From Actinomycetes bacterium (GTDB lineage: Bacteria > Actinomycetota > Thermoleophilia > Solirubrobacterales > JACPNS01), in assembly GCA_023404495.1 (NCBI GenBank), contig JAEYBE010000052.1:1-44676 (forward strand): a stretch of 44,676 nucleotides of DNA, written 5' to 3'. How positions within the stretch are numbered: the first letter of the stretch is position 1; the number at the start of each line of letters is the position of its first letter. Below the pieces are notes generated by a model. That model made no database searches. It saw only the letters and a program-made list of their open reading frames with translations, and was not told the DNA's origin. This document shows positions 33,046 to 39,443 of the stretch, one piece after another. Both the position numbers and the translations under genes were made by a program.

Positions 33046-33648
33046 ATGGCTTACGAAGTTCCGGCTCTGCCGTACCCGTACGACTCGCTCGCTCCGACGA
33101 TCGACGAGGAGACGATGCACCTGCACCACGACAAGCACCACCAGGCTTACGTGGACAAGGCCAACGCCGCGCTTGAGGGCACGGAGTGGGCCGACAAGCC
33201 GATCGAGGAGGTCATCGCGAACCTCTCGAGCCTGCCGGCCGACAAGCAGGGCCCGGTGCGCAACAACGGCGGCGGTCACTACAACCACACGCTTTTCTGG
33301 GAGTCGATGAAGCCCGGCGGCAGCGAGCCTTCCGGCGAGCTACTCGACGCGATCAACGCGAAGTTCGGCTCGCTCGACGCCTTCAAGGAACAGTTCGAGG
33401 CGGCCGGTGTCGCGCAGTTCGGCAGCGGCTGGGCCTGGCTCGTGCTCGACGGCGGCGAGCTGGCAATCACCAGCACCGCCAACCAGGACTCCCCGCTGAC
33501 CGACGGCAAGACGCCGTTGCTGGGCAACGACGTCTGGGAGCACGCCTACTACCTGACCTACAAGAACGTCCGCCCCGAGTACCTCAAGGCCTGGTGGGCC
33601 GTGGTCAACTGGGACGTCGTCGCGGAGCGTTACGCCGCGGCCAAGTAG
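33046..33648 (+). CDS. sodA: Superoxide dismutase, Mn/Fe family
   Basis: 200 residues. It turns superoxide into hydrogen peroxide and oxygen in the cytoplasm. The metal-binding pattern is complete: MHLHHDKHHQAYV near residue 24, NNGGGHYNHTLFWESM, and DVWEHAYYLTYKN near 165. The TANQDSPL segment resembles the Mn-preferring members. AAAGGA 9 bases before the ATG is a clear ribosome-binding site, and a TATAGGAT stretch near 32990 could be the -10, so this gene has an ordinary leader unlike several neighbours. Its 3' end overlaps the PIN-toxin remnant on the other strand. Confidence 0.97.
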   Translation: MAYEVPALPYPYDSLAPTIDEETMHLHHDKHHQAYVDKANAALEGTEWADKPIEEVIANLSSLPADKQGPVRNNGGGHYNHTLFWESMKPGGSEPSGELLDAINAKFGSLDAFKEQFEAAGVAQFGSGWAWLVLDGGELAITSTANQDSPLTDGKTPLLGNDVWEHAYYLTYKNVRPEYLKAWWAVVNWDVVAERYAAAK

Positions 33649-33719
33649 TCCAAGAACTCTGCCGGTGAGAACACGGGGATCGTCTCTCGCAGATCTGTGA
33701 GGTGGCGGTCCCCGCTCAC
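33630..33719 (-). pseudogene. C-terminal remnant of a PIN-domain (VapC-like) toxin
   Basis: A 29-codon reading frame starting with a GTG that overlaps the antitoxin's TGA (GTGA). It reads VSGDRHLTDLRETIPVF then SPAEFLDYL, ending TAA inside the sodA 3' end. This resembles the C-terminal end of PIN-family toxins, which typically reads (V/I)(S/T)GDxxLL...I.ILTPxEFL. The whole N-terminal and catalytic core (about 100 residues) is missing, so it cannot be an active nuclease. The position directly after an RHH antitoxin gene is where the toxin belongs. The match is from memory of the family, not from a search. Confidence 0.5.
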
Positions 33720-33946
33720 CGCGCTGCCCTTGCTTCGCGTTGCGCCTCAAGCGCAAGTTCCATCGCTTCTCCCTCTGGCATGGGCTCAACATTTGCCCAC
33801 ATCTTCTCCAGCGGACTCATCAGCAGTGAATCGCGGAGCGCGCGCTCGATCACCTCGCTCTCGCGCAATCCCTGAAGGGCCGCGAGGCGTTTGACGGCCT
33901 TGAATAGGCCGGCATCGAGGGTGACGGTTATTCGAGTTCTTGCCAT
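33716..33946 (-). CDS. Ribbon-helix-helix (CopG-like) antitoxin
   Basis: 76 residues. The N-terminus ARTRITVTLDAGLFKAVKRLAALQG then ESEVIERALRDSLL is a ribbon-helix-helix DNA-binding domain of the CopG/VapB type. The C-terminal half is acidic and alanine-rich, as in antitoxins that bind a PIN toxin. A CATGAT hexamer 6 bases before the ATG may be a -10 for leaderless expression. The only sign of a partner is the 29-codon PIN remnant that follows, so this may be an orphan antitoxin or a leftover repressor. A longer open frame on this strand (to 34840) is a shadow of the neighbouring gene. Confidence 0.8.
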   Translation of the reverse strand: MARTRITVTLDAGLFKAVKRLAALQGLRESEVIERALRDSLLMSPLEKMWANVEPMPEGEAMELALEAQREARAAR

Positions 33947-33985
33947 CGCTGCATCATGACACGATGGCGTCACCCTGGCTGGGAC

Positions 33986-33991
33986 TAGATT
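33986..33991 (+). promoter_or_regulatory. TAGATT -10-like hexamer before the HTH_42 gene
   Basis: TAGATT, as before purM. Six bases later comes an in-frame ATC (33998) at the beginning of the conserved N-terminus of the HTH_42 protein. Its TAG is the in-frame stop that bounds the reading frame. Confidence 0.4.
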
Positions 33992-33997
33992 TCGCCG

Positions 33998-35125
33998 ATC
34001 GCTACTGCCACGCTCGACAACCGTGCCCTCAACCGCGCCCTGCTCGCTCGCCAAGGGCTGCTTGCGCGTAAGCGGGTCTCTGTCCCGAACGCGATCGCCG
34101 CGGCCGCGGGACTCCAGACCCAAGAACCTCGCGATCCATTCGTCTCGCTCTGGTCGCGGATCAGCAACTTCAAGCGCGAGAGTCTGCTGGCGGCAGCGCG
34201 TTCGCGATCGATCGTGCGCGGCTCGAACCTGCGCTGCACGATCCACTCGGTCACAGCTGAGGATTTTCGTGACTTTCGCTTGACGCTCAGCAACGTCGTC
34301 GAACGGGACATGGCCAACTGGCGCGATCGCTACGCCGGGCTCGACATCGCCGACGTGACCGCCGCGGTCCGGGAGCTGCTCGCTGACGGCGAGCCGCGCA
34401 CGGCCAAAGCAATCGGTGAAGCGCTGCAGCCGCAGTTTCCGCAGGCGCATCGCGAGGGCCTTTCGCATTGTGCCCGGATTCACGTCCCGATGGTGATGAC
34501 GCCGACGGACCACCGCCTGGGATACCCGCGACCGCCACTCCTGATGCTTGCCGAGAGCTGGCTCGGGGGCCCGCTCTCGCCTGCGACGCCTGGGGCCAAG
34601 TCCGAGCTGCTGCGCCGCGGAATCGCGGCGATCGGGCCAGCTTCCACCGCGGATCTGCGCACATGGTCTGGGATGACTGGCGTGAAAGAAGCGCTTGAGC
34701 CACTGCTCCCAGAGCTGATCGAATTCCGCGACGTAGCCGGCCGGACGCTCTACGACCTGCCCGACGCTCCGCGCCCGCGCGCAACCACCGAGGCGCCGGT
34801 GCGCTTCCTCGGCGAGTTTGACAACGTCGCGCTGAGCCACGCCGATCGCGCTCGGATCATCGACTCTGAGGACGCACGGATCTTCAACATGAGCAAGAAC
34901 GGCCGCCGCGCGTTCGCAATCCTGATCGACGGCTTCGTTCGCGCCTCATGGCAGATCGAGCGCAAGAAGGACGCTGCGCGAATCAGGCTCTCACCGTTTC
35001 ATCAGGAATCCAGGGCAACGCTGGACGCCTTAGCCGCTGAGGGCGAGGCGCTACTGCACTTCCTTGAGCCGGACGCCGCGACGTACGAGGTCGAGCTCAC
35101 GAAGCCCGACCTCGCCGCCGCGTGA
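33998..35125 (+). CDS. HTH_42 / AlkZ-YcaQ-like winged-helix protein with apparent non-canonical start
   Basis: About 375 residues from the ATC at 33998 (an ATT at 33989 is the only other codon near the in-frame TAG). No ATG, GTG or TTG occurs in frame before the GTG at 34214, yet the stretch before it reads like the conserved family start: RALNRALLARQGLLARKR, then GLQTQEPRDPFVSLW. This includes the Q40-T-Q42 pair that corresponds to the QxQ catalytic motif of AlkZ-type crosslink-unhooking DNA glycosylases. Later parts are RGSNLRCTIHSVTAEDF, PVRFLGEFDNVALSHADR and a C-terminal GFVRASWQIER region, all typical of HTH_42. The family binds DNA through winged helices. It may repair bulky lesions; this is inference. 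Its 3' end meets the RCC1 gene head-on. Confidence 0.8.
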   Translation: MATATLDNRALNRALLARQGLLARKRVSVPNAIAAAAGLQTQEPRDPFVSLWSRISNFKRESLLAAARSRSIVRGSNLRCTIHSVTAEDFRDFRLTLSNVVERDMANWRDRYAGLDIADVTAAVRELLADGEPRTAKAIGEALQPQFPQAHREGLSHCARIHVPMVMTPTDHRLGYPRPPLLMLAESWLGGPLSPATPGAKSELLRRGIAAIGPASTADLRTWSGMTGVKEALEPLLPELIEFRDVAGRTLYDLPDAPRPRATTEAPVRFLGEFDNVALSHADRARIIDSEDARIFNMSKNGRRAFAILIDGFVRASWQIERKKDAARIRLSPFHQESRATLDALAAEGEALLHFLEPDAATYEVELTKPDLAAA

Positions 35126-35132
35126 AAGCTGA

Positions 35133-36692
35133 TTACTTCGGAAGCTTCGTTGTCGACGTGTAGGTGCCGGCCGTAAGCAACGGCGCGTCCTTCAGGAAGA
35201 TGCGCAGACGCACCCCCCGCTTTGCGACGCGCGCCGGGACAGAACGCTTCGCGGAGGCGGTGCATTTGCCATCGGCAAACTTCAGGGCGAACGTCGGTGC
35301 AGTTGCGCCAGATCCGGTGCCGGTTCCACCGCCGCCTCCTCCGCCGCCGCTGCCACCACTGCCGCTCGTGCTCGGCGGCACGCTGACCTGAAGGTTTCCG
35401 ACGCAGTGCTCGGCGTCCATGCCATCAGCTGTGATCTGCAACGTCGCACTCGCAGTGATTTTTGAACCCTTGCGCTTGAGCTTCCAGCTCGGCTTTGCGA
35501 TCTTGCCGGCGATTGTCGTCGGTGGCGGCGGCGCGGGTGGTGAGAAATCAACACCGGAGATCAACAGCGGCTCAAACTGGTAATCGCTCTTGGAGGCGTC
35601 GCTCATGTAGTAGGGGACGTAGTAGCCGCTGCATTTGAGCTCGTGGGTCGCCAGCGTTGCGCAGGTGACGCCGGCGCCGGCGTCCAGAGTGGTAATCGGT
35701 CCGCCGGCGTCATAGGTGGTCGGGACGAGATAGTTCGCGGTGGAGTCGTCGGATGTGATCTGGCCGTACTCGTTGTCCCCCCAGCACTTGGCGGTGCCGC
35801 TGGCCAGCACAGCGCACGAGTGGTACCAACCGACCGTGACCTTCACGGCTGGCTCCCCGAGATCCACGGTGAACGGCACGGAAGTCGAGTTGGTGGTTCC
35901 GTCTCCCAGCTGCGAGTCGTAGTTCCCGCCCCAACATTTCACGACGCCAGCCGCGAACAGCGCGCAAATGTGCTCGTAGTCCGCAGCGACCGACTCGACC
36001 GGCGCGCCGGTGTCGACGAGCGTCGGGTAGTAAACAGTGCTTCCGCTGCCGGAATCAATCTCGCCGTATCCGTTGCTTCCCCAGCACCACAGTCCGCCGT
36101 TCTCGACTACGGCGCACATCTTGCTGTATCCCCCGGTGATGGAGACGGCCTTGTTGCCGTCAAGGTCAACCTGCACGGGCGTCGGCTCATTCGAGTTGTT
36201 CCCGACTCCGACCAGGCCGTCTTCGTCATACCCCCAACACTTCACATTCCCACTTTCGAGCAACGCACAGGAGGCGTAGTTGGCAGCAACCACCGCTTTG
36301 GCAGGCTCGCCGACGTCTGCTGTCACCGGTGTCGCGGAGTCGCTGCTTGCGCCGTCGCCAAGCTCACCGCTGGTGCCAGCTCCCCAGCACTTCACCGTGC
36401 CACCGGTGAGCACAGCGCACGAGTGGTAAGTGCCGGCGCTGACCGCGATGGCACTACTGCCAAGGTCGACCGTCGTCGGCGAGACGTAATCGGTGCTGAT
36501 TACTCCAGCAGACTCGCCGTACCAGTTGCCACCAAAGCACTTGACGGAGCCGGAAGACTCCAGGGCACAAGCGTGGTAGTAGCTGGGCGAAACTTGCGAC
36601 GTAGCGGCGCCGGCGGGAGTCGCCGCAAACGCGGCGCAAACCATGCTCGCAAGCAGGACGACCTTCAAAAGGCGGGACGAACGGGGGGACAT
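35133..36692 (-). CDS. Secreted RCC1-repeat (seven-bladed propeller) protein
   Basis: 519 residues. A signal peptide (RSSRLLKVVLLASMVCAAFA, then ATPAGAA) precedes seven RCC1-type repeats (about residues 35-385), each like xxHxCALxxxGxVKCWGxNxxGxLGDG with a pair of cysteines. Seven repeats fit one full propeller. A Pro-rich bridge, a beta domain, a long glycine/serine stretch (about 440-460) and a final beta segment follow. Bacterial RCC1-repeat proteins of this sort are exported and of unknown function. GAGGAG 8 bases before the ATG supports the start. Its paired cysteines make it a possible client of the DsbA/VKOR system. Confidence 0.9.
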   Translation of the reverse strand: MSPRSSRLLKVVLLASMVCAAFAATPAGAATSQVSPSYYHACALESSGSVKCFGGNWYGESAGVISTDYVSPTTVDLGSSAIAVSAGTYHSCAVLTGGTVKCWGAGTSGELGDGASSDSATPVTADVGEPAKAVVAANYASCALLESGNVKCWGYDEDGLVGVGNNSNEPTPVQVDLDGNKAVSITGGYSKMCAVVENGGLWCWGSNGYGEIDSGSGSTVYYPTLVDTGAPVESVAADYEHICALFAAGVVKCWGGNYDSQLGDGTTNSTSVPFTVDLGEPAVKVTVGWYHSCAVLASGTAKCWGDNEYGQITSDDSTANYLVPTTYDAGGPITTLDAGAGVTCATLATHELKCSGYYVPYYMSDASKSDYQFEPLLISGVDFSPPAPPPPTTIAGKIAKPSWKLKRKGSKITASATLQITADGMDAEHCVGNLQVSVPPSTSGSGGSGGGGGGGGTGTGSGATAPTFALKFADGKCTASAKRSVPARVAKRGVRLRIFLKDAPLLTAGTYTSTTKLPK

Positions 36693-36813
36693 CAGCTGGG
36701 CTCCTCAGAGATAGCGGACAAGTTCGGGCTTGATCGGAGCTTCAGCGTGTGCGCTTTAGACCCTTCCAGACGCATGTCCACGCAATAGTCCGCGCAGGCA
36801 TCGGCAATCCATG

Positions 36814-36845
36814 CCAACGGCCTGCCCACTCGGGCAGGCCGTTGG
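36814..36845 (-). terminator. 14-bp perfect hairpin downstream of gyrA
   Basis: Left arm CCAACGGCCTGCCC, loop ACTC, right arm GGGCAGGCCGTTGG, starting 12 bases after the gyrA stop. There is no T-run on either side, as is common for terminators in high-GC Gram-positive bacteria. It separates gyrA from the RCC1 gene. Confidence 0.75.
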
Positions 36846-36857
36846 AAGATTCTCCGC

Positions 36858-39443
36858 TTATTCGGGCGCGGGCTCGTCGGCGGGCTCGTCTTCCGAGCCG
36901 GCTTCGGCCTCACCATCGGCCGCAACATCAAGCTCGGGCTGCGCGGCCCCGTCAGTAGCAGCCGCAGCCGCCTCTTCAAGCACCTCGTCTTCATCGCCGC
37001 CATCGACCACGCGGGCGACGGCCGAGACCGAGTCCTCGTCGTTGATGTTCATAACGCGAACGCCCTGGGAGGCCCGCTTGTACTGCGAGATCTCGCCGGC
37101 GCTGGTGCGTTGGACCATGCCGTTCTGGCTCATGAAGAGCAGCTCATCCGATTCCTGGACGATCAGCGCCGCTGCCAGCTCGCCCTTCTTGTCGGTCAGC
37201 TTGATCGTCTGCACGCCCATCGTTCCGCGGCCCTTGGTCGGGTACTCGCTGATTGCCGTGCGCTTGCCGTAGCCGGACTCGGTCACGACCAACAGGTCGC
37301 ACTCGTCGCGCGCGACGACCATCGCGATCACTTCGTTGCCCTTCTGCGAAACGTTCATACCGCGCACGCCGCCGGTCGCCCGGCCCATCGGGCGCGCCTG
37401 CTCCTCCTTGAAGCGCACCGCGTTGCCCGAGCGCGAGATCATGATCACGTCGTCGTTGCCCTCGGTCAGGCGCACAGCCACAAGCTCGTCGTCATCGGCG
37501 ATCTTGATCGCGATGATTCCGTCGGCCTTGATCGGCGTGTTGTAGTCGAGGAACTCGGTCTTCTTGAACTGGCCCTTCTTCGTCGCGAAGGCCAGGTACT
37601 TGGCCTCCTTGAAGTCGCGCGTGGCGATCACGGCCTGGACGCGCTCGCCCTCGCGTAGCGGCAAGAGGTTGACAAGCGCGCGACCCTTGGCCGTGCGCGC
37701 CATCTCGGGCAGCTCGTAGACCTTCTGGCGATAGACCTTGCCGACGTTCGTGAAGAAGAGCAGGTAGTCGTGCGTGGAGGTGACGAAGAGGTGCTCGATG
37801 TAGTCGTCGTCCTTCGTGTCCATCCCCTTGATGCCCTTGCCGCCGCGACGCTGCGAGCGGTAGGTGTCAAGCGGCAGCGACTTGATGTAGCCGCCGTTGG
37901 TGATCGAGATGACCATCTGCCGGTCGGCGATCAGGTCCTCGAGCGGGATGTCGCCCTCCTGGTCGAGGATCTTCGTGCGGCGCTCGTCGGCGTGCGACTC
38001 CTTGACCTCGAGCAGCTCTTCGCGGATCACCGCGTAGATTTTCTCCTCGTCGCCGAGCAGCTCACGCAGCTCCTTGATCATCTCGACGAGGTCGTCGTAC
38101 TCGGCCTGGATCTTGTCGGCCTCCATCGCCGTGAGCCGCTGCAGCCGCAGGTCGAGAATCGCCTGCGCCTGCTCGCGCGAGAGCTCAAACTTCTCCATCA
38201 GGCCGTCGCGAGCGTCGTCGGGGTCCTTCGAGGCGCGGATCAGCGCGACCACTTCGTCGATGTTGCCGACCGCGATCAGCAGGCCGGCGAGGATGTGGGC
38301 GCGCGCCTCGGCCTTGCGCAGGCGGTACTTCGTGCGCCGGGTGATGACCTCTTTCTGGTGGGCGAGGTAGTAGGTCAGCGCGGCCTTCAGCGAAAGCGTC
38401 TGCGGCACGCCGTCGACCAGCGCCACGGTGTTGACACCGAAGGTCTGCTGCATCGGCGTGTGCTTGAAGAGCTTGTTCTTGACGACGTCGGGGATCGCGT
38501 CGCGCTTGAGCTCGATCACCAGGCGCATGCCGTTGCGGTCGGACTCGTCGCGCAGGTCGGAGATCTCCGGAATCTTCTTGTCGCGCGCAAGCGCCGCGAT
38601 CTTCGTGATCAGTCCGTCCTCGCCGCCCTTCCTGACCATGTAGGGCAGCTCGGTGACGATCAGCGCCTCCTTGCCCTGCTGGATCGGCTCGACGTGGCAG
38701 ACGGCCTGCATGCGCACGCGTCCGCGGCCGGTCTCAAAGGCCTCGCGAATACCCGAGCGCCCAAGGATGTGCGCGCCGGTCGGAAAGTCCGGACCCTCGA
38801 TGTGCTCCATCAAGCCGTCGAGGTCGATCTCGGGATTGTCGATCAGCGCGACGGTGGCGTCGATCACCTCACCGAGGTTGTGCGGCGGGATGTTTGTCGC
38901 CATTCCAACGGCGATTCCGGTGCTGCCGTTGACCAGCAGGTTCGGGATGCGGCTCGGTAGTACGACCGGCTCGATCTCGCGGCCGTCGAAGTTGGGCATG
39001 AAGTCGACGGTGTCCTCGTCGATGTCGCGCACCATCTCGGTGGCGATCCGCGCCATGCGCGCCTCGGTGTAACGCATCGCGGCCGGCCGGTCGCCGTCGA
39101 CGGAGCCGAAGTTGCCCTGGCCGTCGACCATCGGCGCGCGGATCGCGAAGTCCTGCGCCAGGCGGGCCAATGTGTCGTAGATCGACTGGTCGCCGTGAGG
39201 GTGGTACTTGCCCATCACCTCGCCGACGATCGTCGCGCACTTGCGATACGAGCGCGTCGGCCCAAGGCCCAGCTCGTTCATCGCGTAGATCACGCGGCGG
39301 TGGACCGGCTTCAGTCCGTCGCGTGCGTCCGGAAGCGCGCGTCCAACGATCACGCTCATCGCGTAATCGATGTACGACGAGCGCATCTCGTCTTCTAGTG
39401 AGCGCTCCTCGTACGCGCCTTCAAGTGGTCCCTGGCTAGACAT
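36858..39443 (-). CDS. gyrA: DNA gyrase subunit A
   Basis: 861 residues. GyrA cuts and rejoins DNA as part of the A2B2 gyrase that introduces negative supercoils. Catalytic Tyr125 lies in AAMRYTEAR; the GyrA box SQRRGGKG near 535 and the beta-pinwheel C-terminal domain follow. The C-terminal tail is strongly acidic (EDEVLEE to DEPADEPAPE). In the quinolone-contact segment HPHGDQSIYD, Gln86 stands where E. coli has Ser83, and Asp90 matches Asp87. The start overlaps the gyrB stop by 8 bases (ATGTCTAG), so translation is coupled. Confidence 0.98.
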   Translation of the reverse strand: MSSQGPLEGAYEERSLEDEMRSSYIDYAMSVIVGRALPDARDGLKPVHRRVIYAMNELGLGPTRSYRKCATIVGEVMGKYHPHGDQSIYDTLARLAQDFAIRAPMVDGQGNFGSVDGDRPAAMRYTEARMARIATEMVRDIDEDTVDFMPNFDGREIEPVVLPSRIPNLLVNGSTGIAVGMATNIPPHNLGEVIDATVALIDNPEIDLDGLMEHIEGPDFPTGAHILGRSGIREAFETGRGRVRMQAVCHVEPIQQGKEALIVTELPYMVRKGGEDGLITKIAALARDKKIPEISDLRDESDRNGMRLVIELKRDAIPDVVKNKLFKHTPMQQTFGVNTVALVDGVPQTLSLKAALTYYLAHQKEVITRRTKYRLRKAEARAHILAGLLIAVGNIDEVVALIRASKDPDDARDGLMEKFELSREQAQAILDLRLQRLTAMEADKIQAEYDDLVEMIKELRELLGDEEKIYAVIREELLEVKESHADERRTKILDQEGDIPLEDLIADRQMVISITNGGYIKSLPLDTYRSQRRGGKGIKGMDTKDDDYIEHLFVTSTHDYLLFFTNVGKVYRQKVYELPEMARTAKGRALVNLLPLREGERVQAVIATRDFKEAKYLAFATKKGQFKKTEFLDYNTPIKADGIIAIKIADDDELVAVRLTEGNDDVIMISRSGNAVRFKEEQARPMGRATGGVRGMNVSQKGNEVIAMVVARDECDLLVVTESGYGKRTAISEYPTKGRGTMGVQTIKLTDKKGELAAALIVQESDELLFMSQNGMVQRTSAGEISQYKRASQGVRVMNINDEDSVSAVARVVDGGDEDEVLEEAAAAATDGAAQPELDVAADGEAEAGSEDEPADEPAPE

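Noticed and set aside
33716..34840. Long minus-strand open frame (374 codons) covering the antitoxin and most of the HTH_42 region
   Set aside because: Only its last 76 codons look like a protein (RHH antitoxin). The rest is Arg-rich antisense of the HTH_42 gene, which has clear family motifs on the plus strand.
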